From: Eleginops maclovinus | Lineage: Eukaryota > Chordata > Actinopteri > Perciformes > Eleginopidae | Direction of reading: 5' to 3' | Assembly: GCF_036324505.1 (NCBI RefSeq) | Contig: NC_086366.1 | Location: 14,921,427 to 14,985,426, forward strand | DNA length: 64,000 bases | Shown here: positions 1 to 18,796 of the stretch, in pieces | How the letters are laid out: the number at the start of each line of letters is the position of its first letter | Position numbering within the stretch: position 1 is the first letter of the stretch | Position numbers and translations under genes: made by a program | Notes under the pieces: generated by a model | Seen by the model: the letters and a program-made list of their open reading frames with translations, nothing else | The model's database searches: none | What the model was told of the DNA's origin: nothing

Positions 1-1130
1 GGTCTGGTCCCCAAACCTGCCTGTACTGACAGGTCTGTGTTTCATGGCCACGCCCACAGGCCCAACCAATCACAACATCTCCTGTCTCCTTACTTTACAC
101 CAAGAGGAATGCATGTTAAAGGAAATACATATTCCGTAAAAAAAAAAAAAAAATGACAACAGTAATATTGAATAAGAAAAAATGTTACACAGAAAGATGT
201 ATTCACAATATACAATATTCTATCAATGTAATGGAATAAAATATATATAAAAATACAAAAATAGAATAGTGATTTATTCAAGAACAAAAAAAAAAGATTC
301 CTAAAAATATACTCTCAAGTTTTACCACTTGGAGAGTACATGCAACACAAACACCATAGCTATAAATGTGTTCTTTATGTTTATGTAAGCTGTGCTTCTA
401 GTAGATGAAACTGACCAAACAGGGAATGTAGTTCAGGCAGAATTTATGAATCATTTCAGATTGAAATACTGTTTTGTGGTTTGGTCATTAAGTTGTTAGT
501 TTGAAATTGTGTCCTGATCATCTTTGTCATCTCTCATCTCCTACAAGCACGCATGCTTACCTTTATGATATAATGTACACTTTTTTTCCTTTCTTGTTTG
601 TTTTTCTGCTTGTAGTGCATATATGATGTATTCTGTCTTCTGCTGCAGTTTGTTTCTGCTTGTTTTTTTTGCTCCAGGCCCCCTGAAAGGATATTTCATG
701 TTTGCACACAAATACAGAGAAAAAACGCTGATTGTCTAAAGCCATAAATATAATCTCATCACAACGGAATGTGTTTGAAGAATCCAGAAGTTAAATTGAG
801 GTGAGAAACTGTATTTCTGAAGCTGGTAGCTGTTTGTTGGGATTTTATTACCTATAACATCATGTCAATAAAAACTGAAGTCATGAATGTAGCTAATATA
901 ACCTGCGGTGGGCCTGCTTTGATGGAAATGTGTACTTAAGAGAAAAAAGATCTTGTCATTTCACGGGGCCTGCATTGCTATTTTTGATTCTTGCTGTTAT
1001 GAATAAAAATGTAATAAAAATGTACAAATTAACTTAAGGAGAATTTTCTTTGGACATCTTATTGTATGTATACGGGGAGTATACTTTAGTTGTGTTCCTT
1101 CAAGCTAAATAAATATCTCCACAAAACAAA
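1..1130 (+). other. A/T-rich stretch with clustered poly(A) signals; possible 3' UTR tail of an upstream gene
   Basis: No open frame of coding character is visible. AATAAA hexamers lie at about 867-872, 1002-1007, 1013-1018 and 1108-1113, with T-rich sequence behind them. In vertebrates MBNL1 lies upstream of P2RY1 in the same orientation, so this could be the end of the mbnl1 3' UTR. I cannot recognise the sequence itself as mbnl1, and A/T-rich fish DNA produces AATAAA by chance. The strand is inferred from the signals only. Confidence 0.2.
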
Positions 1131-1380
1131 ACCAAAAAAACAATAGCAAAAACTAAAGACAGGGAGAAACATCTGGCCTGGCTCTGCCTTAACCAATGAT
1201 GTGACTTTTCCACTAGGTGGGGGTAAAGCCCAGCTGGTAGCTCTATGTTCTTTTAGATATAGTGTAACACATTTTCAACTATGTCTTTAACAAAGCCAAA
1301 ATAATATCAACCAAATATCGATAATCATTAAAACAGGAACAGTGATATCACGTAACTCTGAGTCATAACTTTATTTGGTC

Positions 1381-1600
1381 ACAGTGGTGCATCTTTAACT
1401 ATGCACCGGCCCTGACCAAGGTGGGCCAGTGCTGCGCCCACATTGCGTACAGGGTAATGTAGGCGTAGTTCTGTAGTTCTTATCAAATATTGTTAATAGT
1501 TTTTATTTATTTATTTTTTCCCCAATTTACGGCTACCCCCATGGATGGATGCGCCTTTAACATTCGCCTATACTGCCTATGCCCAGGACCGGCCCTGTAC
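1381..1600. repeat. Probable remnant of a DNA transposon with a duplicated terminal motif
   Basis: The 10-mer accggccctg occurs twice in direct orientation, at 1405-1414 and 1588-1597. Each copy is preceded by related sequence containing a ctttaac core (near 1392-1400 and 1553-1561). Read on the minus strand, both begin CAGGGCCGGT, the kind of start seen at ends of hAT-like and other DNA transposons in fish. I see no convincing 8-bp target duplication and no transposase frame, so this would be a short non-autonomous remnant or two nested ends. The family assignment is a guess. Confidence 0.35.
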
Positions 1601-4600
1601 ATAATGTAAGACTGTGACTGTGAATAAATGTGTTGTTTCTAGTGCTTAGGCCAACATAATTTATATATGCCATTTGCCATTTGTATTACAGAGTTAAAGA
1701 AGATACTGGTGGCTGGCTCTCTGATCAATGTATCTCCAACTTGGTGAAATGTGTAGAACATAGATACTTTTAATTATCAAGAAGAGTAAAGCAGCTTGAT
1801 CAATTTTGTTGTATACATATTTTAATTGTATTACAATGGTTGGATTTATTCACTAAATAATTTATATCCGTAATTCTATAATCAAAAACAGATTATTTGC
1901 AGTGACTTTGATAATTACAGTTAATGCGTAATCATAATCATTTTACAAACAAGAAAATTGGTCCAATGTTTAACAGCTTTATTCTAAATGGGTTTTTTTT
2001 GCACTCATGACTCAAAATCAATATTGGTGTTAAAAGCCTGTTATTGATATCTCTTCTTTTGATGCATTAGTTTTTCCTACCCACTAAAGCTTCTAATTAG
2101 GAACAAAGATTTTAATTGAGATAGCAATGTGTTTCTCTTCTCTTTGAGAAACACGAACTGATAAAATCTGAATGTGACTTCATTTAGGAAAGGTTGTCAG
2201 TGTGTCGAGGTTTACCTTGAAATATTTAATCAATTAATTCTGTTAACATACACAAACTGTCGAGGAGATAATGTCAATGTCAGTGTTAGCATTAAAAATG
2301 AGATGAATTGCACCAAATCCCAAACTTTTTATTTTCAGTACATTCTGTACTCAAGCTGACCTTACAAAATATGCACTGCTGCATGCAGAGTGCAAACAAT
2401 AGGCAATAATAATTTGTCCTTACTTGGCTCCTTGTACTTTGATCCCCTTGACCAAAAACATGGACATACCTTTGCCCGGCAGATTGTGGGTCCGAATATC
2501 CAGAAAACATGCTAGCTTGCATAATGCAAAATGTGGCTGGATGCAATATAGGTCATCCTGGTTTTTGCCGTGCTGCATTTAACATACCTTGTGTTGCAGC
2601 ATACTAAATTGTTTCAGGCATCTTTATATCTGGCATATAAATAGTTTGGTAGTATGGGTATGGCCATGTCCTGGTACACCAAAACAGGTGTATTCAGTCA
2701 ATGTTACTGATGAATGCAAACCTCCTGTGCTTTACACTCCTGTCTAATTAACCAAAATTATTGAAAAAAACCTGTGCGGGTTTGCAGCAGCTTCATAGGA
2801 TGTCGGAAAACAGTCATAGGTAAGGCATCCGTCTCCAGAAAAACCAAAATGCCTGCTGCTGTTTCAAACATGTGATGCACAGAACAACCAGCAGATAGCA
2901 CCATCTCTTTGTTAATGTGGGCTCACAGTCCTGCAGTGTACACAATGTGGATATCTGCGATCACATGTTTGTGAATCAATGGAGTGATGCATTTAAATCT
3001 TTTGAATATGATAATACTGTAATAGGTTGACATTATTGTTCCTGGTGCTTTGTATTCCTCTAACCACATACAATTTAAGTGAACAATGTTTTTCAGGTTT
3101 ATTGCCACATAAAGATGATGAATGGATGGATGATGGATTGATGAAGTGAAATTATCTTCTGAGTAAGTGAGTAAGCTGCTGGAGGGTTTGCCAACTCACT
3201 GCCTAAGTACCTGGGAAAGTGTTGACAAAGCAAGCATTAACAGAAAGCTTCAGGACATTGTCTCTAATGCATTGTTTCCTTACTCACCAATTTAAGTCAG
3301 ATTATCTACCGAAAGAATAATCAAATGAACATGAATTGCAAAAATGTAGAAAATCTTTTTTTTTCTTTTTTTTTTTTTCTTTTTAACATTTAATCTCCAT
3401 CTTATCTTAATTTTCTTTGCCTTATGCCCAACTAGTTGTCATTCTCTTTTCTCCATCACTCAGTTGTAAGCTCCTTCTTCATTGTCTCTTCCCTCTACTG
3501 GCTTTTGTCCTAACTTTATTTCTCTCTCCCTCCTCTCCATCTCTCTGTCCACAGGCATAAGTGGCAGAATGTGTCGTGTGGAGACTTAATGAAGCATTGC
3601 TGATCCAATAATGGCAGCTTCTGTCGCCTGCCTCACAAAGTATGATGTATGACCTTATGTCCGAAACGCGTCATGAATCTCACTTGCCACTGCCCGATCA
3701 TCATGCCCGGCTTTTCAATTAGGTTCTTTATAAAACAACAACAATGGCTGAATAGTGTGTGTGTGTGAATGACTCTGGGTGTTTGAGTACAAACAGATTG
3801 CATCCCCAGCCAATTTGAAATGTGGGAAAAAAATAGAAAGGAGTTGCACTGTGAACACTCAGCCGTGACTGTCCAATCATACAGAATAAATGTCATATAA
3901 TTAATAAGCTCTCAGGGAAGGCAAATACCGAAAAATACAATTAAAATGTGACCACTTTAATTTCTGAATTATGGATAGAGACAAAACAATGATGTAAAGG
4001 GTACCTGTTTTGATAAAAAGGTTAGAGATTTTGTTTAAACTGACCCTTTGACTAATGCTCACCTCATTATGAAGGCAATAATGAGAAGAGAGGGAGGGAG
4101 ATAAAGATCATCAGACAAATTGTAAAAAGAAAGAAAGAAAAAACAAAAAGAGGAGCCCAAATGAAGAACAATGCAATGGTGGCTGAAATGAGCCTATAAA
4201 TTCACACAGATACTCACAGAGTATTAGATTTGGCAGGAGTTATAATAGTGAGATGCAAATGCATTAAAAAAATGATGATGTGTTACCTTGTGATCATAAA
4301 CAACAGCTCAGAGAGAGCAGGCATCGTTAAGGGTTTTATGTGCAAACAAAAAGAGATGGATAGGAAATTCCAGGGGTGATGCATGATGATCAAAAAGTTA
4401 GTCAGATAAAAATGTTCATCTTCTTCACTGTTTGACACCTTTATTTCAAAGTACTAATTTCTATATGTGTTCACCATCCACCCCACCTTGACTTAAACCC
4501 TTTGCTATCTTTCCCTCCCTTTTTTTTCTTTCTGCTTAGTCACCACTTGACATTCACTGAGTGCTGCTTGGAGTACTGCTCAGACATCTAATTTTCCCCA

Positions 4601-7591
4601 GGGTGTATGTGGGAGAGTGTGTATGAGCATGCAGGTGTATGGGATTACATTAAGTGTGTTTGTGTGTGTACACCATAAGGGACTGTGAGTGTTTTTTCCT
4701 GTGTTAATGGAAAGAAAGAGTGGGAGTAGCAGGTTAGAGTAATATCATTTTGTCCTGGAAAAGGAGATGTATTGATTTTGCAGGTTCTCCATCACAGAGT
4801 TTAACATCATACGCTGCGAAAAACAGACAGGTGATTTGGTTGTTTTTTTTAAAGAGTTATGTAACTGAATCCCTTGTTAAATTTTGTATTGGCTACTATT
4901 TTTTAAGCTTCCCTGTTCCTTATAGCAACACCCAATATGTGTACCAGCATTCAAATTTGGAAGCTAGGTACTATTTCTGGTGGATTACCTAAAAAGACTG
5001 AGCCCAGTTAAATGTAGCCGTACCATCAAGTGGGAGCATCGCATTAGTGATGCTAAAGTTGAATTGATGCGATTGCGGTGCTGTTGCAAATGCAATGTGA
5101 CCTTTTGTTTGCCACAAAACTCATTTTCTGCAAAGAAATAATGAAGAAAATCCCATTGCCTTTTTGTCCAGGGAATCAGTACCATGCTAACTGCCTGGTT
5201 AGCCTTCAAAGCAATGGCCTATCTCAGTTCCTGTTTCAGGTAAGTGTACATTTTGGTGGGTTGGAAGGTTCACTTGGGATTGTGAAAAGCCCATACAGTA
5301 AAACATTCATTTTCAATTTATTTAGACGCAGACCTAGTAAAAACATGCAGAAGTATGAAAAAGAAAATCACAAAATATGTTTTCTTAATGTTCCCCTCCA
5401 TCTCTAAAGGCTTATTTGTAAAAGATAATCATGAAACTTACAAAAGACTTGACACAACCTTCAAACTACAATCAGAACACCACATGTTATTTTTAGGCAT
5501 ATGCTATAACCTTAAGCCTCTAGCGAGCTCCAGTGACAGAATTTGCAGTTTACTGAATATTTCTTCCCTCAGATCACTGAAGAAGAACAAGTTGGGGGGG
5601 TACATAATAACTGGTCGGGCATTTTGCTGACAGAATATGGGTCATACAAAGACAGTACTGAGGGCACAGCTGTACCCAGAGATGAACGGCCACTATTCAC
5701 ATGGTGACAGGATGTCCCTCGGTGTCACGTGAAGCACACAAAGACGGGAATAAAGGAAAGAGACAGGAGGTCAGGAAGGCATGATGTAGGTCCTATTAAC
5801 ATGTCAATCAATATCCTTTATTGTGAGATTATTAGCCAGTCATTTGTCTTTACTGGCCTGCTATTTGAGGACTCATGAAGCAGCAGTGAGGAAACAAGAT
5901 GGATAGTGAGAGCAGTACAAAGAGAGACAAAGCCTAAAGAAAGATCCCACTGTGACACAGGAGCCCACAGGAAGAAAGAAAGCAAAAAGAATCTGTTGTA
6001 ACAGCTGTGGTGTAGGCTATACTTCATCTTTTGTGACCGGACTCTGTGGACAGCTAGGAGGATGAAGTGAACAGTCACATGTGTGAGGAGTCAACATGGA
6101 TTCAAGTCAACTTTGACACAGCCTCCCCCTCCAGCTTGTAAAGGTTGGGAAGGAAGGTGGGGATCAACCATTCAATACAAAGATAGATAATTTCAAGCAG
6201 CTATATAAATCTGCACTTAGGGTAATCAGTATTCAGCTCCTGTAAGTGTTTATGTGTAACACCCTTAATCCATCCCTCTCAATAATGAGTTTCCTTAACA
6301 GCCCCGTCTATCTTTTCCTCTCTCATCTCGTCCATCTCTGCCACCCGTCTCTATGCTCATAAAGCAGTCTGTTCACTGAGGCTATCACTAGGCTCACGGC
6401 ACAGTGGTTGGCACCTAAATCATGGTGGTGTAATTAATTCACAGTGATTTAGGAAGAGTGAGAGGGGCCTATGCTGAGACAGGCAGTTTGGCATACAGGA
6501 CCCTTAAGCAACTCTCGCCTTTTCCCTGCATCTTGTCTGAGATGTTTTATCTCAACTCTTTAACTGAGGTTTCATATCTAGTGGTTACTTTTTAACAAGT
6601 GGATATTTTATTAGTTTCTAATTCAATTTTTCCAGTAGCTGCAACTTTCTTGAAAAAGAAAGTACACTCAGTACTTTTGAGATTTAGATGATAAGGTCAT
6701 TTTATTTTCTGTATAGGGTGGTATCAGTGTTCTCATCTAAATCTCATCATAATAGCAAATGACAGTATTTCTAAATATAGCTTGAACAGATAACAGACCA
6801 CATTTTAATACATATATGCCTTCCAGTATAATTTGTTTTTCATTCTTTTGAAATAACAGGAAGCAGGGAATGTGTATGCAATTTACAAAGAGAGATAGCA
6901 ATCACAGTCCAGCAGATTTACTTTGCCACAGACTACTTTGATTTCTTCTTTCCTGGCCTCACACAGCACCGTTTGTTTTCCCCAAAAATAAAGTTTTATC
7001 ATGTTGAAGCTATCATCTGACACTTGAGCTGTAATTAAAAAAAAACTACTATGGGTCAAAATTCACTAAAGAGAAATAGAGACTTGATGTTTTATTTGGG
7101 GCCGTCAGTGTAATTTCGGTGCTATTTCCTGCTCCTGTGCCCAACCCATCACCACGCTCTACCATGTGACCTTCAGCTTGAGTGTATTTATGAAGGCATC
7201 CAAAACTGAGACAGGCTGTTTCTCAGGAACCTGTATGTGAGTAATTCTTAATACATCGTGACTCATACAGCCACTTTATCACACTAAGGCAAACAGCTGC
7301 TCGGGAGATTCTCTTTTGTGGATATTTGTTATTTAATGATATTGACTTCTATCTAATCTAATCTATATTTTTGCTAATCTTATATTGATTAGCTAATAAT
7401 GAAAGGATAGTGTGTGATTCTGAAAAAGTCACATGTTTGAAGCTGTACTGATTTCCTTTGGAGTCCTTTCTGTCACCTTATTAGGCTTGGAAAACGATGC
7501 TCACCAGACCATGAATATGAAGATAAAAAAACGTTCATGCATATCTTTTCTTTGGTCTTAAAAAAGTAGGAGGGTGTAAAAAACAGAAGAG

Positions 7592-7595
<4 letters not shown>
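1601..7595. other. Intergenic DNA without a recognisable gene
   Basis: A/T-rich, with stops in all frames and only short frames lacking domain or composition signals. The one local feature is a pyrimidine-rich tract on the + strand at about 3350-3555 that ends in a splice-acceptor-like cacag at 3551-3555. No coding frame follows it. No tRNA, rRNA or structured RNA was recognised. Confidence 0.6.

Positions 7596-7668
<73 letters not shown>
7596..7668. repeat. (GA)n microsatellite
   Basis: 73 bp of essentially pure GA dinucleotide; on the minus strand it reads CT and gives an artificial Ser-Leu frame. It is the only long GA array in the window. Confidence 0.97.
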
Positions 7669-7671
<3 letters not shown>

Positions 7672-8019
7672 CAATAATCTCTTAAAAGTTCAGGGAGAGT
7701 TATGCATAAATAAGTAGCAGTGGCAGCAGAGAGATGACCTTGTTTAAGAACAGGAAAGCTATTATTAATTAAAAGAAATGTTTCGGCTTTTACACATACC
7801 ATATAGAGAGACAAAATAGAAACTTTACAACCAGGTCAGCTGCTGTCCCACTCAATAGAGCAATATCACATGTCTTTGATTGGCCTGAAAAATATTGATA
7901 CGCTTACTATGCGATTGTCTTGCACTCATGTGAGAAAAAGGAAGTTCATTAAATGCCAGTTAAAAACTGATACATCTATATAAGAAATGAAAGTTATATA
8001 TGAAAAGTCTATAGGCATG

Positions 8020-8310
8020 TGAGGCTGGAGTTTTTGGTGATGCTTTGAGCAAAATGCTTACATTAGCATGCAAACATGTGCCAATGACAGTGCTAACATG
8101 ACAATATTTAGCTGGAATAATGTTATAATGTTAACCATCTTAGTTTAGTGTGCTAGGCAAAATCATTGGGAAAATATAAATGTTGACCTGGTGATAACAT
8201 CAGAGGAAAATTGAATGGATCACCAAAGTGAATATGATTATTACTAGGGGAACATGAAGGTATAAAATAAAAGCTAAAAATGCCTCCAATAGTTGTTAAG
8301 GTAGACTGAC
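8020..8310 (+). repeat. Degenerate copy of a dispersed percomorph repeat
   Basis: The order of diagnostic words matches a short interspersed repeat that I recognise from many percomorph genomes. It starts with alternating gctaacat/attagcatgc words (about 8040-8100), followed by a gacctggtgat block (about 8186), then atcaccaaagt (8219-8229), ggggaacatgaa (about 8248-8259) and ccaatagttgtt (about 8286-8297). Spacing is roughly preserved but many positions have diverged, so it is an old insertion. Recognition is from memory of the family, not from a database search, and I give it no family name. Confidence 0.55.
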
Positions 8311-8689
8311 ATTATTAACCTGCCACAACAGAGCTAAAATGACCATCCTTATGCATGTGTTTTAGTTAAGGTGATGTTTCAAGGATGGATTTTAACATTC
8401 TTTGCATTTGCATCCTCAGATTTTGAATAATTTTTCCTTACTGCTGAAACAGAACTTCAAAGTTCACGTTGCAAGTTATGTGAGATACGGTTTATGGTTC
8501 CTACTCAACATCACATTTTTTTCTTTAGTGCCACTCAGTTTGAACCGGGATTTTAAACTGCTTCTTTTCATCTCCAATTAAATGCCTTGAAAACCCCACG
8601 GCGCACTGCTGCATTTCTGTCCTTTTCTTTGCCTCTAATAACAAGAAAGGATGGATTGTTTCGGTCTTGGCGCGAGCTCTGCTCCCAGA

Positions 8690-8970
8690 TGTTACACTCT
8701 GTTGCTTCCTTTCTCCTTTCATATCTGTCAATTTTCCCTCTTTTTTTCAGCTGTATGCTCAGCGTGTTCTTCCCTTGTCCTTACTCTCTGCTCCTCTTTA
8801 ATTCATTCCCCTTGGTTCTCTTTCTGTCACTTACACTTCCCGTTGTCACACATCTCTTTTTTCTGTATGCTGTCCCTTAATCTGCCTTTTAAGTCTTCCT
8901 CCCTCTTGTTTTTTCCTCGATTTCTCTCCATCTCCTGCAGAATACTAATAAGCAGTAGTCTGAACAGGGG
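8690..8970 (+). other. Pyrimidine-rich tract
   Basis: About 280 bp in which C and T dominate the + strand, ending in ctcctgcag at about 8932-8940. Two overlapping hydrophobic open frames here are products of the biased composition. No gene is supported. Confidence 0.5.
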
Positions 8971-9185
8971 GAGCTAATTAATTGAAACTCCTCAAAATTC
9001 TTCCCAATAACTCATATTTTCCTTTTCCAGTTTTTTCCTTAAGCATTGATTTTGGCAAGCTGTCTTGTGCTCTAATCTATGCAATCATTTTGTAATTAAA
9101 ACTTTTAAACATTAATTTATTTGTGTGCCATGAAGTGTCTCTCTTTTTCTGAGTTGCACATTAGAAGTGAATAACAATAAAGTGT

Positions 9186-9333
<148 letters not shown>

Positions 9334-9630
9334 CGCAGATAGACAGAGATTGGGTTAGTAAGCTTAAACTTGTTGAATCATGCACTTTTCATTTTAACCT
9401 TTCAGCCTCTCATATTTCATTTATTTTTAAGTCTTCCTGTTCCTCTCTTTTCTTTTTGTCCGTTTAACATGGCTGCCAAATGTGCATCAACACTCCTTGA
9501 CATGTTAAGACATGTTAGTTAACACTACACAATAGGTTACTATTCTTACTAATGCTTTACTGCTCACATGTTGTGCTTTTTCTAAAATAGAACAACAACG
9601 TTGTGTTCATTTTGTATGTGTATTTGCATT

Positions 9631-13869
<4,239 letters not shown>

Positions 13870-16800
13870 AAGGTCTTCTTACGGGATGAGTCTGGAATTG
13901 GATGAAACTAATAAAGAAACCAATGATTTTATTATAAAAAAGTATCTACTACACATAGCCTGTTAACAAAAACAGACAAGAAAAATAAAACAATGAATGA
14001 AGAAACTGATGAAATGCGGCGCTGGGGATAGACACAACAGAAAAGTGGAAAATGGAAATTCTCATAAAACCACAAATGTATACATTAAGATGTTCCTAAT
14101 AGAATGGAACAGATTAATGTTGGAAATATGCTAATTAATCTTAATTCCTCACTCAGTGTTGTTGCGGTTTTGCCACAGTTAACGAGAATGACACAAAGAA
14201 GAAATACTATTAGCCGTCCTGACTCTGATGGTGATCCAGTTGCCTAAGGAGCCAGCCAAGCAGGAAACATAGAAATACAAGTCACAACCTGAGACAAATA
14301 CAATTTCTCATCTGTGCTTTTAACTTGTCAACATGATCACATTTGGGACATAAAAATCCAATCAGTTTAGATGCTTTAGCATATTGTATTGAATCCACTG
14401 TTGCAGCTGATAAAAAACAGGACCCAAAGGGATTGTTAAAGTTAAGAATGTGTTCATATGTATTTCAGCTGTAACTCTCAAGTAATGACCCGTTTTAATG
14501 TGCCTACAATGTTGTCTCACTTCTCTGTGCATTCTTTTCGCTTTTTACATACTTCAGGCCAAATTATCCTCGGTCAGGATATTTTGGACTGGAATGCAGT
14601 GATCCGTCAGGCAGACATAGTGAGGGGATGGGAGCTGCAGAAGGCTTTTTCCACTCTGTCCTTATCTAACTTCACACCTGGAAGCATAAGCAGGGAAACA
14701 CTGCTCCTCAGACATGGATTTGTTCTGACTGGGAATACCTGACTCACCAAAATATGTGACATTGTGAGCAAGGCAAGTAAAGAGGAGCTAGACCAGGTTT
14801 ATCCATAACTAATCTTCGTCATGCAGCACAGGGTGTTTTTCATTTTATTAAAACATAACGTTCTCTATTTTTTTATGTATTTATCTATATGAAATGTAAC
14901 ATCTTCTTTAGGACTTGTTTAAGGCAAACCTGGGTATCTTTTGCTGGACACCAATACCTTGATCATAGTTAATGCTAAAATATAATGCAAGAAGGAAAAA
15001 TCAAGACACAATTAGCTTTATGTATCTTAAGTTTTCTAGCATAATAAGTTACCTAACACACCTGAACCCCACCCGCCGCTGCACCATATACCAGCTCTTC
15101 CACATGCTCTTGCCTGACCTTAAGGACATTTAGCCTCTTTTATACGTAACCCCCAGCTCTACGTTATTTGCCACATACTTTTTCTTTCCTCTTGTGCTGA
15201 CAGGGCCCTTCTACTGCCCCACCAATTTGGAATATTGTTTTCCTTCTACTGTCATTAAACTTGCCTGAATTCTGCACCTATATCTGTGTTTTGACTCATG
15301 TATTTGAGTCGTCACCTTTATATACCTTTATTATATTGTATATTATTAAAATATATTTATATTTATTCCATAATAAGACAATCGGAAGACAGTGTGATGA
15401 GATCAAAAGCTCCATAACTGAAGAGAAATGGATATAAAAGTTAGATTATATTGTCAACAATGAATAATCTTTTTTTATTGGTGATCCAGGACTTTGTAAT
15501 GTACTCCAAGATTTCTATTGTTGACTTGATTTTAAGATTAATTCCTAATATTTATTGTATATATTCATATAGACACACCTGTGCATGAGACAACGTTCAA
15601 TAAATACAAAACCATCAGCATAAGCTCATACAATGTTAATATAAAGAACTGAAACAACATCTGTTGGTGGTGTTGGATTTAAGAAATTACTTCAGCATAA
15701 CGGCTACAACATTGTATTTAGTTATAAGTCTGTATCAACTACATTGTGTCACATAGAATCTGTAAAACACTCTTCTTCTAATCTTTGAGGTCATCATTCA
15801 AAAATAAAAAAAACAACAGGTCTTGAATATGTTTCAAAACTAAACCCAATAGATAAACATCACACAGCAGTTCCAATGAGGTTGAGGAAAACTGACCTTG
15901 GTAATGTTGATGCTAACACATTCAAATTAATTTAACAGTGCACGTCCAGCCGTGGCCGATATGTCTCCCTCCCTGTCAGCCACTAGAGAAATAAAAATGG
16001 AGGTCAGAGCCAAATAGGATAGGGTCGTTGGCAGGAAATGTAAAGGCAGGTGCAATGAGCATATCTTAACTAAGCTCACCCTGCCATAAGACTTAGAATA
16101 TAAAATCCTTGCTTTTCATTTGAGTTTTGTCTTATATGACAACACACTGCACAGTTTGACAGGGATATAAAAGAGGACAGACGGAACAGATGCAGGTTAA
16201 TGTCACATGTCAATCATTCTCAACAGCGAAGTTTTAGGGATGAGTTTGCTCAATCAAAATGCCTGCTGAAATCCGTTTGGATTGAAGTCTTTTCCTCAGT
16301 GCCAACAGATGCCCATTTGCTATGTTCACACTCGACAGAAAGGATAATCCACAAGGGGCATATTTCATCACACTGTGTGTTTGTGTTGGCAGATGCACAC
16401 TGTAGGATATCTTGAACTAGTTATGTACCACAGTGAGTTGTTATGCTGAACGTTTCTGATACTGCACATTTAAAACAAGGCCAAAACTGTTTGAATGGCG
16501 GCACCCATTTTGCAAATTAATAGGGTAAAAACATCATTTGAGTTGTGTGCTAGAATGTGAGTTTATTTGACCTAAATAGTGTTCCTTCATATTGTTGTTT
16601 ATTGTACACATGCAAATAAAATTACTTTAGCTGGGACTTCTTTCACTGTTGCACCATTTCCTTTCCAGTTTGCTATCACAGTGATAGAGTACAGTACATA
16701 TCACATGTAATCATGAGAAAATACATGTCATGTTTATGGGTCAGGTACAATTGTACAGTTGTGTTTGTTCAGATTTGTAATTATAACGGTCTTAACTATA

Positions 16801-17900
16801 CAACTTTGTCTTCGTGGCTTTTGCAGCTCAGTCTAAACTGTATGTAAGCTAGATATCTTTTGATTTCTTACTTTCACATCAAACATGGCAATCATGTAAA
16901 ATTAAGAATCATTATCATATTATTTGAAGCATTGCAAGTAGGGGTATCAAATTTTCACTGCACAATTATCATGGCCGGCCGGATTTACTTTTGTTTTGTG
17001 TCTGTTTTGTACAGGTTAGTTTAGAAGGACATTCCAAACTCAATGTGTTTTATCTACCTGTTGCTTGGCTGATGTGTTCTGTTTTGTGGTTTTAAATAAA
17101 AATAAACAAAGAAATTGCTACGGAATGTAATGGCATGAAACATCCACTCAACTAAAGCTCACCTAATGGACAAACACATCTGCCAAGTTTACGGTCGAAA
17201 GTTATTCGTGGTGTCGTTACCAACATCCATTAGATTATTTCCTACAGTCTTGGCTAACTCCTCTTTTCGAAACTGTTTAAATGTTTGGCATCACAACATA
17301 ATTAACTTAACCTTTGTATTTCTCTCTCTTTCCCCCCGTCTCTCTCTCCTCACTGCCAGCTCTCTTCACTTTTCAGCATCCTCCCCTGGTCTGCTGTCTC
17401 TGCCAGTGTCTACCTTGTCCTTGGTGCTACACATCCAGCTGTCTGCTTCAGCCTTTTAGGAGAAACCGTCTTGATACTAAACAGTCACTTGCTGTTTCAT
17501 CGTTACCATTCCTTTTTTTAATCATGACGTGTCATGGCTGACATTGTGGAGAGGCATTTCACTAATTTGAATTGCAATGACAAACCTAAAACAATGACCT
17601 ATAGGCCTAGTCCATTATCACTTTGTCCATATGAACAATAACACTTAATAATGTACACAATTCCCATATGGTATACTAATTGATATTTTGAATTGAAAGT
17701 AGCAATGCAAATATCAAACCTTTATAAAAATACTAGATAACCCTAATATGTATAGTATCATTGTTATTCTGGTGAGATGGCAAATAAGACCGTGATTTAT
17801 TAAATAATGTTTTATTAAATGCAGTGTTCATCTTACTTTACTCTTTAAAACAAGAACAAACAAAAACTTGTCATTTTTTTAATTTTTTTATGAATATAGG
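13870..17900. other. Intergenic DNA upstream of p2ry1
   Basis: No coding frame or RNA gene is supported. A pyrimidine-rich segment lies at about 17320-17460. The final few hundred bases before about 17940 are A/T-rich, then the base composition shifts sharply to G/C at the p2ry1 first exon. Confidence 0.55.
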
Positions 17901-17939
17901 CTTCTGCTCGTGCTGGCTGCTCACATCTGATAAAGGTCC

Positions 17940-18350
17940 AATGAGAGGAGGGAGGAACTGAAAGAGCGCGCACTTGGAGACGGGAAGCTTCTCGGTGGTT
18001 TTGTGCGGTGCGCACCTCCCCTCTCCACAGCGCACAGAGCCTCCTCTCGCTTTACCGAGCCTGCTTTCAATTCCTGATCTTTGTGCCAGAGCCTGCAGCT
18101 GCCTCTCTGTTTGCCCCGCTGCCGCTGCTGTAGGAAATCGTCGCTCCGCGTGACGAACCGACGGTAAACCATTTTCCCCTTGAGGTGTCAGTGAAAATCT
18201 GAAGGATATCGCAACTTTTAAACAATTTCCAACACAGTTTGGAGGCTGAACGATGACACCTGACAGCTCGTAACGTACCATCCGCGTGTTGACTGAAATC
18301 TTTGCAACTGTGAAGGCTATAGGAATGTGGAAAACAAGTCTAACTCAGCG
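17940..18350 (+). other. p2ry1: p2ry1 predicted promoter-proximal region and non-coding exon 1
   Basis: From about 17960 to 18300 the sequence is clearly richer in G+C and CpG than its surroundings, as expected around a vertebrate transcription start. The segment ends at 18350 with a strong splice donor, cg|gtgagt. No TATA box was identified and the start site is not fixed by sequence alone. There are at least two ATGs in the exon: one at 18253 opens a 6-codon frame closing at 18271-18273, and one at 18325 runs across the splice junction. Human P2RY1 is usually described with an intronless coding region; a separate 5' UTR exon here is inferred from the donor/acceptor pair. Confidence 0.55.
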
Positions 18351-18767
<417 letters not shown>

Positions 18768-18796
18768 TAAAAGGACCTTCCTCTGCCCCTGACACC

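Noticed and set aside
1..120. Last coding codons of mbnl1 at the left edge
   Set aside because: No frame at the edge resembles the MBNL1 C-terminus; only a 3' UTR remains possible from gene order.
8587..8977. Two overlapping hydrophobic frames resembling membrane segments
   Set aside because: Products of a pyrimidine-rich tract (Leu, Phe, Ser codons); no conserved motif.
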